Shown piece after piece: positions 36,946-46,204 of a DNA stretch of 64,000 nucleotides (positions are counted from its first letter, which is position 1; each line of letters begins with the position of its first letter). The notes under the pieces were generated by a model. It worked only from the letters and a program-made list of their open reading frames with translations. It was not told the DNA's origin and did not search any database. The DNA lies in assembly GCF_011064545.1 (NCBI RefSeq), contig NZ_JAAMFG010000034.1, positions 639,067 through 703,066 of the forward strand, in the 5' to 3' direction. The stretch comes from Wenzhouxiangella sp. XN24. Its GTDB lineage: Bacteria > Pseudomonadota > Gammaproteobacteria > Steroidobacterales > XN24. The translations under genes and the position numbers were made by a program.

Positions 36946-38457
36946 ATGGCTACTCTTGTAATCGATTCTTTTCTAGAAAACGTGGCTGCCAACCCCGAAC
37001 GCCTCGCGCTCGCCTGCCATGATCGCCATCTTAGCTATGCCGAACTGCTGGAATCTGCGCTCCGCATAAAAAGGTTGATTCGCCGTCACGCGGAGATAAG
37101 CTCCCGAATTGCGGTGGTCGCCGCGGACGACAGTATGACTTATGCGGGCATGCTGGCCTGCTGGCTGGCGGGTTGCGCCTACATCCCTCTGAACAAAGGC
37201 AATCCCGCCGCACGCAACGAGGAGATCCTGCGCAGCGCGGAAGTTCCGCTGATCCTTGCGAGTGCAGCTTTCGAAGCTGCCAGCGAGGCGGCAACCGCGA
37301 TCGGAATCCCGATGGTTTCCACGAACGAGAACGACCTCCCGGAACCTGATCGGCGAATCGAACAAGTCACAGCCGATGACATCGCATACATGCTGTTCAC
37401 CTCGGGCAGCACTGGGACACCGAAGGGCGTGCCCATAACCCACGGGAATCTCGCTGCCTTCTTCGCTTCCTGGGATGCGGACCCGACCTGCAGACTGTCA
37501 GCGGACGACCGGGTTTTGCAGATGTTCGAGCTGAGCTTTGACCTGTCAGTTCAATGTTTCTTTGGCCCCCTGCGGTACGGCGCCTCCTGCCACGTTGTAC
37601 CCCACAGGGGTATTTCATACTTGAATATCGTAAAAATCCTGCAGAACGAACGAATAAGCGTCGCTGTGATGGTGCCCTCGGTGCTTGCCTACCTGGAACG
37701 TTTTTTCAGCGAGTTGCAGCTGCCTGAGCTGAAGCACTCGATATTCGCCGGCGAAGCGCTGCTGAATAGTTTGACTGAAGGGTGGAGCCGCTGTGTTCCC
37801 AACGCGCTTATTCAGAACGCATATGGCCCGACAGAAGCGACAATTCTCTGCTACATCTACGATTGGGAGCGTGAGCAGGCTGCGGAAGAATCCGAAAACG
37901 GGATTGTGCCGATCGGCTACCCCATGATGGGGAACGGCCACACGATACTGGACACCGAAGACCAGCCTGTAGGTCCTGGTCAGGAGGGTGAACTATGTAT
38001 CTCGGGGCCCCAGTTGACACCCGGCTACTGGAAGAATCCCACGAAGAACTCGGAAGCCTTCTGCAATATCGACGTCGATGGCCTGCCTACTCGCTTCTAC
38101 CGAACCGGGGACCTCGTGGCGACAATGCCATCGGGCCCGCTTATGTGGCGCATGCGTAAAGATTTCCAGGTCAAGATCGACGGACACCGGATCGAACTCG
38201 GCGAGATCGAAGCCCATACCCGTGCGTTTACCGGTGCATCGCTGGTCACGGCTCTGGCCCGTCCCGATGCAGACGGGCACCCGGTGCTGGCGTTATTTCT
38301 GGAGCCGGGGAGACGATCAGACCGCGAGTTACGGGACCATCTTGCGAAAGTATTACCGGTTTACATGCAACCGCGGCACATCATTCGGCTCGATGAAATG
38401 CCGCTGACCGCCAGCGGGAAGATCGATCGCTCCCGCTTGATTGAGCAGCTCGTTTAA
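36946..38457 (+). CDS. Free-standing NRPS-type adenylation enzyme (amino-acid activating)
   Basis: 503 residues from ATG 36946 (a TTG at 36931 is possible). Adenylation core motifs in order: LFTSGSTGTPKGVPITHGNL (A3), FELSFDLSVQ (A4, with the Asp typical of enzymes binding an amino group), NAYGPTEATI (A5), YRTGDLV (A7), FQVKIDGHRIELGEIE (A8), PLTASGKIDR (A10, catalytic Lys). It ends without carrier or condensation domain, like DltA. A separate acyl carrier gene lies 0.8 kb away. It probably loads an amino acid onto that carrier for transfer to the polysaccharide; the substrate is unknown. Confidence 0.85.
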   Translation: MATLVIDSFLENVAANPERLALACHDRHLSYAELLESALRIKRLIRRHAEISSRIAVVAADDSMTYAGMLACWLAGCAYIPLNKGNPAARNEEILRSAEVPLILASAAFEAASEAATAIGIPMVSTNENDLPEPDRRIEQVTADDIAYMLFTSGSTGTPKGVPITHGNLAAFFASWDADPTCRLSADDRVLQMFELSFDLSVQCFFGPLRYGASCHVVPHRGISYLNIVKILQNERISVAVMVPSVLAYLERFFSELQLPELKHSIFAGEALLNSLTEGWSRCVPNALIQNAYGPTEATILCYIYDWEREQAAEESENGIVPIGYPMMGNGHTILDTEDQPVGPGQEGELCISGPQLTPGYWKNPTKNSEAFCNIDVDGLPTRFYRTGDLVATMPSGPLMWRMRKDFQVKIDGHRIELGEIEAHTRAFTGASLVTALARPDADGHPVLALFLEPGRRSDRELRDHLAKVLPVYMQPRHIIRLDEMPLTASGKIDRSRLIEQLV

Positions 38458-38488
38458 ACCTTACCCGCTTATCGGATGCAATAATCCG

Positions 38489-39016
38489 TCAGCGTCGCTC
38501 GAAAATCGCCTTGGCCGGATTTCCGGTAACGATTTTCCGGGCTCCAATCTTGCTGGAGACCACTGACCCGGCAGTTACAATGGTTCCCGCCTGGATGCTC
38601 GCGCCGTCCAGCACCACGCTATTCGCCCCAATCCACACATCGTCGCCGATCTGGATGCCCAGCGAAGTATGGCCCTGTTGGTTCATCGGCACGTCAACCC
38701 GATCATAACGATGGTTGTTCGCTACCATGGCGGAGTTTGCCGCGACCATTACATCAGAGCCGATCGTGATCCCCTGGGTCCCTGAACTGATGAAGCAGCC
38801 GGGACCTATTGCGGAACGAGCTCCAATAGTGACGGGACCATCCGTCGCCTTGAGCTTGGTGAACGCGCTGATCACAACGCCTTTGCCAAGCCGCAGGTTC
38901 GGCGTGAAGTCGACTTCCGCGCGTGGGCTGACATACGCTCGGTATTTGAGCCCGTAGATAAGCGTCCGAAGGAATGCCGGCACCAGGAAGCGGCGCGCTG
39001 CTTTGACAAGTTTCAT
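38489..39016 (-). CDS. Hexapeptide-repeat O-acetyltransferase
   Basis: 175 residues forming a left-handed beta helix: repeated [LIV]-G-x4 hexapeptides (VVISAFTKLKATDGPVTIGARSAIGPGCFISSGTQGITIGSDVMVAANSAMV), the loop with NNHRYDR carrying the catalytic His, and IQIGDDVWIGANSVVLDGASIQAGTIVTAGSVVSSKI. It is of the Wzx-linked sugar O-acetyltransferase type and acts in the cytoplasm on sugar or lipid-linked intermediates. The start overlaps the acyl carrier gene end by 4 bases, so it is coexpressed with the carrier. It could take its acyl group from that carrier instead of acetyl-CoA (inference). Confidence 0.9.
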   Translation of the reverse strand: MKLVKAARRFLVPAFLRTLIYGLKYRAYVSPRAEVDFTPNLRLGKGVVISAFTKLKATDGPVTIGARSAIGPGCFISSGTQGITIGSDVMVAANSAMVANNHRYDRVDVPMNQQGHTSLGIQIGDDVWIGANSVVLDGASIQAGTIVTAGSVVSSKIGARKIVTGNPAKAIFERR

Positions 39017-39258
39017 GGTGTTGCCACTTTGCTCTCAACGGCGGCAAACAGATCGCCAACGCATTCTAGACCCATGATCTCCATCATCGAAAGCCGTATC
39101 TGGAAACGCTCCTCTACCGCGGTAATAAGGCGCAGATGATTGAGTGAATCCCACGAATCGACATCGTCGGCCGTGGTCTCCGGAGCCACCTTATCCGGAT
39201 CGATCGACATAACTTCGCCGATTATAGTTGCGAGTGCCTGGAAGTTTTCGCCGCTCAT
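39013..39258 (-). CDS. Acyl/peptidyl carrier protein
   Basis: 81 residues from ATG 39258 (a GTG 12 bases upstream is less likely, since it coincides with the ribosome-site region). A four-helix carrier with the phosphopantetheine site in DDVDSWDSLNHLRLITAVEERF: Ser of DSL is the attachment residue. It is the partner candidate for the adenylation enzyme and acyltransferase nearby. It is divergent from the flippase-like gene at 39416. Confidence 0.9.
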   Translation of the reverse strand: MSGENFQALATIIGEVMSIDPDKVAPETTADDVDSWDSLNHLRLITAVEERFQIRLSMMEIMGLECVGDLFAAVESKVATP

Positions 39259-39415
39259 AAGTTTTCCCACAACATGAAGTTTCGACTAGCGTCCGCCAAA
39301 TGCGAAAAACTATCACGAATTGCCTGCCTCCCGTGTGACCCAAGCCGCAGACAATTCCTGAAACCGGAGTATTCTGCTCCGAGTTTCGGCCGAATGTCGT
39401 ATCACAGCACTCCAA

Positions 39416-40426
39416 ATGAGCTCCCGAGCTAAACAACCGGCGAAGAAAAACCGCGCAGCAGCTCTCTGGCACGCCCTGGTCATTATCCTGGTGGGGCTGG
39501 CGGCCTGGTATTTCATCGACTTCGGCGAAGTTGCAAAGAGTATCGCGTCGATCACCCCGGCTTGGCTCGCTGTAATACTATTGCTAGCGACGATCGACCG
39601 CTTTCTTATGGCGGGGAAATGGCTGCACCTTCTGCGGCACGTTCGCAATCCGGCAAGATTCCCGGCAGTTTTGAGTGCCTACTACCAATCCGCCTTCGTG
39701 CAGCGATTCCTGCCCAGCAGCCTCGGAGGAGATGCGCTCCGCGCGCTCATTATTTCGAGTCGGTACGGAGCGGGTTCCGGAGTTCTCGCCACCATGGTTG
39801 TGGAGAAACTCATCGCGATGTTCACCGCGACTTTCCTGGCCATATGCGGTGGGTTGATGGTGCTTAGCCGTGCGCACGACGACTCCATTGAGATTCTCCT
39901 GGTCAGCATCCCGCTGTTGATGATGGTGATGCTGGTCGTCCTCCGCCTGACACTGCATCGCCCACTCGTGCTTGGCATTATCAACCGGCTGCCCTGGATC
40001 CGCGCCCGTGAGGGTCTCATCGCCATATATGACCACTACTCGGGTTTCCGACACGCCCCACAGGTGCTCGTAGCTAATTTCATCTACTCGCTGATCGAAC
40101 AAATATTGCAGATCGTATTGCTGCTCTGCTGCGCCCTGGCTCTCAACGTCGCTGCCGACATCTTCACGATTATTGCGGCCGTGGCGGTTGCACAGTGCCT
40201 GAGAAAACTCGCCATAATTCTCGAGGGCTGGCTGTTTGGCGAATTCACCGCGGTGTTGGTCTATAGTCTGCTGGGTATTCCCGAGGCGCAGGCACTGGCG
40301 TTTTCACTTCTTGGCCATGCGGCACACATCGTCGCTTCCCTGCCTGGGGCCGTGCTGTTCGCGCGATCCTCGATCAGGCTGAGCGACATTAGAAACCAGT
40401 TCAGCCGAGAAAAAAACACGTCCTGA
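39416..40426 (+). CDS. Lysylphosphatidylglycerol synthase TM-region/YbhN-type integral membrane protein
   Basis: 336 residues with about eight hydrophobic helices, starting ALVIILVGLAAWYFIDFGEV. The family motif is FVQRFLPSSLGGDALRALIISSRYG (LP-S-GGDA-R). Related to the membrane half of MprF and to AglD/YbhN proteins, which move or modify lipid-linked substrates. No synthetase domain is attached. Placed beside the adenylation/carrier genes it could flip or help transfer an acylated lipid-linked sugar. Confidence 0.85.
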   Translation: MSSRAKQPAKKNRAAALWHALVIILVGLAAWYFIDFGEVAKSIASITPAWLAVILLLATIDRFLMAGKWLHLLRHVRNPARFPAVLSAYYQSAFVQRFLPSSLGGDALRALIISSRYGAGSGVLATMVVEKLIAMFTATFLAICGGLMVLSRAHDDSIEILLVSIPLLMMVMLVVLRLTLHRPLVLGIINRLPWIRAREGLIAIYDHYSGFRHAPQVLVANFIYSLIEQILQIVLLLCCALALNVAADIFTIIAAVAVAQCLRKLAIILEGWLFGEFTAVLVYSLLGIPEAQALAFSLLGHAAHIVASLPGAVLFARSSIRLSDIRNQFSREKNTS

Positions 40427-40488
40427 ACAGGGGCGTTTATTCCCCGCCCAGTGTCCAAAGCGGACCATTCTGGACGACTGATCGCCGG

Positions 40489-41472
40489 CTAGATCCGCCC
40501 GGTCGAAATATACCAGTCACCGGTGCGCTTCAACCCGGTATGGATATCCACTTTCGGCTCGTAGCCAAGCTCCTTTCGTGCCTTGTCGATACGAAATGCA
40601 CGCACCTGACGAAACCAGTCTACGCGTCGGGGGAATATTGGCGGCTCAATACCGAAAGGCTTGCACGCCTTTTCGCAGACGTGTCCGGCTATGATCAGCG
40701 GCCAGATTGGATAACGCGGCACCTTCACATCCACGTCGATGGCCTTGCCGACATGCTTGACCAGGTCCTGGATAGGAAAGTATTCAGCATCGCCGATGAT
40801 GTAGGCCTGCCCCGCTCCCTTGCCGGGTTCCATCGCCAGCACGAAGGCATCCACCAGGTTATCCACGTAGACCGGATGGTAGTAAGTCTGCCCACTGCCA
40901 AACATAGGGAAAAACCCCTTCTTGGCTCGCCGAAAAATCATCTGGAACCGCCCGGGGTCTCCCGGGCCATAGATCGCCGTAGGTCTCAGAGTCGTGTATT
41001 CGAGCGGACCTCCGTCGAGCATTTTCAGTTCGAGTTCGCCCTCGTACTTAGTCTGCTGGTAATAGTCGGCCGGCGCGATCGGGGAGTTCTCGTCACCTGG
41101 CGGATTCTCAATATGGCCATGCACGCCCTGGGTGCTGCAATACACCAGCTTGCGGGCGCCGGCCTTCAAGGCCTCTTCGGCCACGATGCGAGTGCCCTCC
41201 ACGTTCACAGATTTATAAATCTCATCCGGCACGCCGACCTCGCGAAAAGCCGCCGCAAGGTGCATGACGACCTCCGCACCTGCGCTGCACTTTGCAACCG
41301 CATCCCGATCCGTCACGCTGGCATAAACAAGTTCAGCGCCCTTGGCCCGGAGCTGGTCGTCGATCAGGCCCGGCTGCTTGTCCAGGGACACTACACTGTG
41401 GCCGTCGCGCAACAATCGCTCTACCAACGCAGCTCCGGTGAAGCCCGTTCCACCCGTTACGAAGATCCGCAT
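40489..41472 (-). CDS. NAD-dependent epimerase/dehydratase (extended SDR)
   Basis: 327 residues. NAD motif FVTGGTGFTGAALVERLL, acidic residue at the end of beta2 (SLDKQPG), HLAAAFREV, catalytic YCSTQGVHG and YYQQTKYEGE (Tyr-x3-Lys), TLRPTAIYGPGD, YHPVYVDNLVDAF. It probably modifies a nucleotide sugar or a lipid-linked intermediate. Last gene of a minus-strand run of five genes (46043 to 40489). Confidence 0.9.
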   Translation of the reverse strand: MRIFVTGGTGFTGAALVERLLRDGHSVVSLDKQPGLIDDQLRAKGAELVYASVTDRDAVAKCSAGAEVVMHLAAAFREVGVPDEIYKSVNVEGTRIVAEEALKAGARKLVYCSTQGVHGHIENPPGDENSPIAPADYYQQTKYEGELELKMLDGGPLEYTTLRPTAIYGPGDPGRFQMIFRRAKKGFFPMFGSGQTYYHPVYVDNLVDAFVLAMEPGKGAGQAYIIGDAEYFPIQDLVKHVGKAIDVDVKVPRYPIWPLIIAGHVCEKACKPFGIEPPIFPRRVDWFRQVRAFRIDKARKELGYEPKVDIHTGLKRTGDWYISTGRI

Positions 41473-41523
41473 AACCTCAAGCTCCTTGGCGATTCTCTCA
41501 ATGTAAGATCCGGGGACCGAACC

Positions 41524-43197
41524 TCAGGCGACAACCCTATCCGCGGACGTCCCGCTCGTGACTGGAGCAGTCCGAACACCCATGCGAAACCGTTCGAGGA
41601 GCCTGAGGGTGTCAGTGCTCTCGGCTGCCATGCGTTCCGCCGACCACCCCAGCGACTTTGCCATATGGTCTGCACACCACTCCAGGAGGTCGGCTGAAAG
41701 CAATCCACGCTCAGCCCAGTCCGTAGCCCTCAAGACCGCATCCGATAGCCGCACGACCATTTCCTGCTCGATCCCGAATTTCACACGCCGGCGAAATACC
41801 TCGTCATTCCCCAGGCAACCCGAGGACACGTCGCCCAAGCACGTGAGTGCGCGGGATCCATAAACCATCGAAGCCCAGCCATGCTCATCGCCGGCACCGA
41901 AGCCACTGCAGCCGTCTGCGTCGGCGGCCAGGACCGGCGCGCCGCCGGCAGGCTCGCTGAACGATGGCAGCGTCACCGGCCGTCCGAGCTTGCGACAAAC
42001 TTGCCTGACCACCCTGCCGGCGACCAGCGGTGCCGTCGTGTACTTGATCCCTGCCACGCTGATCAGGCCATCGACTCCCTGGGTTTCCGCATGATCGATC
42101 ACGATCGAGCGCTTGGCACGGTTGGTCTCGCTGTCTTCCGTTGGCGTAAGCCCGATGTGAACGGCGCGAATATCATCGAGCTCGAGCCCCAGACCGGGAG
42201 CCGCGGCATTGACCTCCCCAACGAATGTTTCAATCACATCGGATGGCGCGCTCAGTTCGTCCGCAGGCGATTCATGCAGGTCGTGCGTGGTGCCGACCAC
42301 GGTGCACCCATGCCATGGACTGGTAAAAAACAGCCGTTTCGGCTGGCCGATGGCCGCGCCCGCGGGCCGCCGGCTCGCGATACCCAAGGCATCTTCGCCC
42401 GGGTAAAGAGCACGGGTCACCAAGTTGATGTTGCGGGTCCATGCGGTGATACGGACGCCCCTTAGGGCGGCCGGCCCGCGCGCCAAGAACTCATCGACCC
42501 AGGGTCCCGTGGCGTTCAGCGTGACCTTGGCGCGAACTTCCACTTCCCGACCAGTGATCTGATCGCGGGCCACCACGCCCCTGACACCTCCGGCATCGTG
42601 AAGCAGGGATTCGGCACCCAGGTGATTCGCCGCCACGGCCCCAGCGTCGACGGCGTCCCAGATACATTCGAGCGTGACCCGCACCGCATCGTGCATCTGG
42701 CCGTCGTACCAGAATGCCCCACCCGTCACGTCCTTGCGCTGGAGCAGCGGATGCAGGCCAACCAGCCGTCCTCGCGTCATGACGCCTGAGCCCGGCAACC
42801 GGATCGATTGAGGAATACCGCTATTTCTCCCGATGGCAGACAGATGATAGGCCAGCATCCCACCACCGAGCGCCAGGGGACTCCGCGTCCCAAAGCCATA
42901 GGTCGGCATCACGAACCGCAAAGGCCGCATCAAGTGCGGTGCGAAACGGAACCAAGTGCGCTGGGAAACCACGGACTCGCGGATGCGGGGTATATCGAAG
43001 TTCTGAATGTACCGCAGCCCGCCATGGACGAGCTTCGCGGAATTCCGCGAGGTCGCCACGCCGAAGTCCCCTCGCTCGATAAGTGCGACCCGGAGTCCCG
43101 CTTGCGCGGCGAGACGCGCGATACAGGCTCCATGTATGCCGGCACCGACCACCAGCACGTCGAACTCACCAGAGAATGCGTCAAGGTCCCTTTGCAT
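41524..43197 (-). CDS. FAD-dependent glycerol-3-phosphate dehydrogenase-like protein
   Basis: 557 residues from ATG 43197. FAD motif DVLVVGAGIHGACIARLAAQAGLRVALIERGDFGVATSRNSAKLVHGGLRYI, typical of GlpD/GlpA. Later VTLNATGPWVDEF and a final helical domain (GDVSSGCLGNDEVFRRRVKFGIEQEMVVRLSDAVLRATDWA) also match GlpD. It oxidises glycerol-3-phosphate to DHAP at the membrane in relatives. Its place between a methyltransferase and an SDR gene, not in a glycerol operon, suggests a dedicated role in the polysaccharide or lipid intermediate. Confidence 0.88.
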   Translation of the reverse strand: MQRDLDAFSGEFDVLVVGAGIHGACIARLAAQAGLRVALIERGDFGVATSRNSAKLVHGGLRYIQNFDIPRIRESVVSQRTWFRFAPHLMRPLRFVMPTYGFGTRSPLALGGGMLAYHLSAIGRNSGIPQSIRLPGSGVMTRGRLVGLHPLLQRKDVTGGAFWYDGQMHDAVRVTLECIWDAVDAGAVAANHLGAESLLHDAGGVRGVVARDQITGREVEVRAKVTLNATGPWVDEFLARGPAALRGVRITAWTRNINLVTRALYPGEDALGIASRRPAGAAIGQPKRLFFTSPWHGCTVVGTTHDLHESPADELSAPSDVIETFVGEVNAAAPGLGLELDDIRAVHIGLTPTEDSETNRAKRSIVIDHAETQGVDGLISVAGIKYTTAPLVAGRVVRQVCRKLGRPVTLPSFSEPAGGAPVLAADADGCSGFGAGDEHGWASMVYGSRALTCLGDVSSGCLGNDEVFRRRVKFGIEQEMVVRLSDAVLRATDWAERGLLSADLLEWCADHMAKSLGWSAERMAAESTDTLRLLERFRMGVRTAPVTSGTSADRVVA

Positions 43198-43207
43198 TAT
43201 CCAGTCC

Positions 43208-44005
43208 TCAGCACTGTCTGCAGAACGCGAGCAGGTGATGGCCGGTCCGGTTCGTCCAGGAAGCCGGCAAGGAATTGAATCCCCCAACGAAGACGCCGTT
43301 ATACACCAGCGCCTTCAGACCCTTGTGCACCTTGGTTGGCACGGGGAAGCGCTCCGACCGTAGATCTATCATGGGAAACGGGGCGAGGATACTGCGAAAC
43401 TCGTCCATCGTCATGTGGCGGAAAACCGGCGAATCCAGGTGGTCGATGTCGACCTTCATGACATGACGCAGCCAATTCATCCAGGATTTCCGGTTGACGG
43501 TCATCAGGATGGCAACGCCATCGGGTTTAGTTACACGGCGAATCTCGCGCACCATCCGGGCCGGATCTGGCGTGAAATGCAACACGGTGTGGCAATACAC
43601 CACGTCGAACGCAGCATCCGGGAAGGACATCGCCTCGCCGTCCATAACCTCGAATCGACCGGCCAGCCCCCGTTGGGAGAAATTGGCACGAGCCAACTCG
43701 ACGGCACGGGGCGAAATATCAATTCCCGTGACTTCGCTTCCTCCGGTCGCAAACCGGGCGACGTCGTTACCGAGCCCGCAGCCGACGTCCAGCACGGACC
43801 GCCCCGGATACCCCGCAAAATTCACGCGCCTGGCGAGGTATTCGAGCTTATCGAAGCGGTACTCCTCGATCTCGCGGAAAAACTCGGGCGAGCCCGAAGG
43901 ATGAGTGGCGATCTTCCAGTCGTCAACATGCGCGTCCCAATAGGCTCGCACGCGGGTTTTCAACGCCTCGTCGTCCGTCCCGGCATGTTCCTGGGGCGGC
44001 TTCAT
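43208..44005 (-). CDS. Class I SAM-dependent methyltransferase
   Basis: 265 residues. Motif I SVLDVGCGLGNDVARFA, acidic VTGIDISPRAVELA, motif II FDVVYCHTVLHFTPDP, then VTKPDGVAILMTVNRKSW. It probably methylates a sugar or carboxyl group of the polymer. Start overlaps the end of the GT4 gene by 4 bases; the GlpD-like gene starts 10 bases after its stop. Confidence 0.9.
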   Translation of the reverse strand: MKPPQEHAGTDDEALKTRVRAYWDAHVDDWKIATHPSGSPEFFREIEEYRFDKLEYLARRVNFAGYPGRSVLDVGCGLGNDVARFATGGSEVTGIDISPRAVELARANFSQRGLAGRFEVMDGEAMSFPDAAFDVVYCHTVLHFTPDPARMVREIRRVTKPDGVAILMTVNRKSWMNWLRHVMKVDIDHLDSPVFRHMTMDEFRSILAPFPMIDLRSERFPVPTKVHKGLKALVYNGVFVGGFNSLPASWTNRTGHHLLAFCRQC

Positions 44006-45216
44006 GCCGCCTGCTCGACGATATCGCGGAGGCCCACTAACCCGAGCAGTCGCCGGATTTTCTTTACGTAGGCCGGCCGCGCGTAATCGCGCTCATACAA
44101 GCCCCTGGCGTTCCTGGATCGGCGTACCGCTTCTGCAGGATCATCCAGCGCGGCCTTGAGGCCAGCAGCCATCGATTCCGGCTCGGGGTCGACGAGGAAG
44201 CAGGCCGAGTCATCCAGCACCTGCGTATGAGACCAGATGCGCGTAGCCACCAGCGGCTTGCCGCTGGCCAGTTGCTCGTAGATCTTAAGCGGCGTGTTGG
44301 TCCCATGGACCCGGGGAGAAACCAGCACCGTGGCAGAACGATTGAACTGCAGCGCCTCGGTCTTGGATACACGGCCAGTGAAGCGACAGGCATCTCCGAG
44401 CCCCAACGAATCCGCCAGGGCGCGCATGGCCTCCACCTGGGCCTCGGTGCCCCCGGCGAGCACCAGCCGGGCGGCGGGCAGTTCCCGATGCACGATTGCG
44501 AAAGCCCGGATCAGGACGTCGATACCCTGGTAGGCCTCGAAGGTGCCCGCATACAGCACTACGGGGTAAGCCTCGAAGTACGCGGCGGCCAGAGGCTCAG
44601 CGGACGAAGGCCCGCCAACCGCGTCGCAGGGTCGCTCCTTCAGCCGTACGTCGTCGAAAATCGAGTTCTCGATCAGGAAGTGCCGTTCCTCGGGGACTCC
44701 GGCCGCCAGGGCGTAGTCCCGCAGGTCGGGACAGATCGTGATCACCGCATCTGCGGCCTTGAGACAGCTATCCTCCAGGAAGTTGAAGGTTCCTATGAGC
44801 AGCTTCGACTTGGTGAAGCGGAAATTCTCCAGTTGCTGCGGGAGGCTCGAGTGCATGTCGTAGATCAGCCGGAACCGGAAGATCGGCTTGAGATAGCGGC
44901 ACCAGAAGACTGCCTCCTCATGGGCATGAACCACCGGGTAGCGGTGGCGGATCAACATGCCGATCGTCCACAGGACCATGAACACATCGAGCACCAGCTT
45001 CCGCCAGGAGGGCCCGACGGGTATCGGCTCGAGTGGAGCGATTCGCGGGATGCGCACGATCCTGAGCCCCGGAATGTCCACGTCCTGCCCCGGATGGTAG
45101 GTAAGCAGGTCGATATTGACCCCCTGCTCGGCCATGACCAGCGTGCGATAGTAGACGCTGAACGGGGTGCCCCGGGGAGTGAAGAAGGGATGAGGCGCGA
45201 CTACGAGGAGCTTCAT
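44002..45216 (-). CDS. GT4 family glycosyltransferase
   Basis: 404 residues. N-terminal LLVVAPHPFFTPRGTPFSVYYRTLVMAEQGVNIDLLTY, donor-binding half with VVLYAGTFEAYQGIDVLIRAFAIV, RLVLAGGTEAQVEAM, and VLVSPRVHGTNTPLKIYEQLASGKPLVATRI (equivalent of the EX7E motif region, with KIYEQLASG). GT-B fold, cytoplasmic or peripheral. Flanked by 4-base overlaps on both sides. Confidence 0.92.
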   Translation of the reverse strand: MKLLVVAPHPFFTPRGTPFSVYYRTLVMAEQGVNIDLLTYHPGQDVDIPGLRIVRIPRIAPLEPIPVGPSWRKLVLDVFMVLWTIGMLIRHRYPVVHAHEEAVFWCRYLKPIFRFRLIYDMHSSLPQQLENFRFTKSKLLIGTFNFLEDSCLKAADAVITICPDLRDYALAAGVPEERHFLIENSIFDDVRLKERPCDAVGGPSSAEPLAAAYFEAYPVVLYAGTFEAYQGIDVLIRAFAIVHRELPAARLVLAGGTEAQVEAMRALADSLGLGDACRFTGRVSKTEALQFNRSATVLVSPRVHGTNTPLKIYEQLASGKPLVATRIWSHTQVLDDSACFLVDPEPESMAAGLKAALDDPAEAVRRSRNARGLYERDYARPAYVKKIRRLLGLVGLRDIVEQAA

Positions 45217-46043
45217 GCCGGCTCCCGGGCGCGCAGCCGGTTGTACAGATGCACCCCGACCTGGTTAACGAGAAAGCGCAGCGGGCCCGAAGGATGACCA
45301 TAAACCGGCGGGGATTCCGGCAAGCCCAGCAACCACTGGCGCAGCGATCCCCACGGCCGGTCGATGTTCAACTCCAAGTCCGCCAGAAAGCCAAAGCTAC
45401 CGACGCGACGATAATCGCCGCCGAAGGGAAACGGGTCCGTGCCAACAAGCACTCTGGCACCCTCCGCGCGGCCCACCCGGATCAGTCGCGGTTCGGCGCC
45501 GATCCAACAGCGGCTTCCGCTGTCGCCGAGGAACCACCCGCGTAACCCATCGTTCCCCATCGCCATGGACACTCGACGCCCGCGCGCCCCCAGCCACTTG
45601 CCTAAGCCCCATGGGACTGCGGCAACGGCCCCTGACCGAAGGACTGCACCAAGCGACTCGTCAAAACGAAGGCCGTCGGGAAAAGTCTCCGTCGTGCCCA
45701 GGGCAGCGACCTCCAAGCCATCCTCCGCGCGCAACTGGCGACCGCAGACGAGCACCAGGGTCCGCTCACCGTCCCTGGCGAGGAAGGACTCCGGCTCCGC
45801 TGTCACCGCCTCCAGGCGCCAGCGACCCAACGTGGCTTCTGGTGCCAGCGTTTCGAAAACGCGTTCGCAGCTCGCCTGGGTGAGGAGCAGGTAGCCCAGC
45901 GGACCCGCGCCCGAGGGCCTGGCTCGCGTGAAATTGGCGGCCGCCGCGTCCAGCACTGCCCGCACGAGGCCTGGCCGATGCAGATGCACGTGGGCATCCA
46001 CCGGATACGGTCCCCCGCCAATCTTTGATGTCCGGGTGCTCAT
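45213..46043 (-). CDS. PHP-like putative metal-dependent hydrolase of the polysaccharide operon
   Basis: 276 residues from ATG 46043. The start reads GPYPVDAHVHLHRPGLVRAVLDAAAANF, with a D-x-HxHxH metal-binding motif of amidohydrolase/PHP type. Later metal motifs are weak; VLVGTDPFPFGGDYRRVGSFGF may carry a further ligand Asp. No signal peptide in this frame. It is the first gene of the operon with GT4, methyltransferase, GlpD-like and SDR genes. The reaction is unknown; relatives beside polysaccharide genes may be phosphoesterases. Confidence 0.6.
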   Translation of the reverse strand: MSTRTSKIGGGPYPVDAHVHLHRPGLVRAVLDAAAANFTRARPSGAGPLGYLLLTQASCERVFETLAPEATLGRWRLEAVTAEPESFLARDGERTLVLVCGRQLRAEDGLEVAALGTTETFPDGLRFDESLGAVLRSGAVAAVPWGLGKWLGARGRRVSMAMGNDGLRGWFLGDSGSRCWIGAEPRLIRVGRAEGARVLVGTDPFPFGGDYRRVGSFGFLADLELNIDRPWGSLRQWLLGLPESPPVYGHPSGPLRFLVNQVGVHLYNRLRAREPA

Positions 46044-46204
46044 CGAACGTTCAGAAAACAGCCATGTCGGGCAAGCATAATATTGTTCCGCATGAGAACA
46101 CAGCATACCGATTCGATGGCGGACCTGGTTCAAGGAATCGGCAGCTTGACGGACCGGGGGCTCATCCGTAGTTTCTGGCCGAGCCATCAACGACGACAAG
46201 GGCA

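Noticed and set aside
39013..39270. GTG start for the carrier protein at 39270
   Set aside because: The GTGGGA falls in the likely ribosome-binding region for the ATG at 39258, and the added residues are not typical of carriers.
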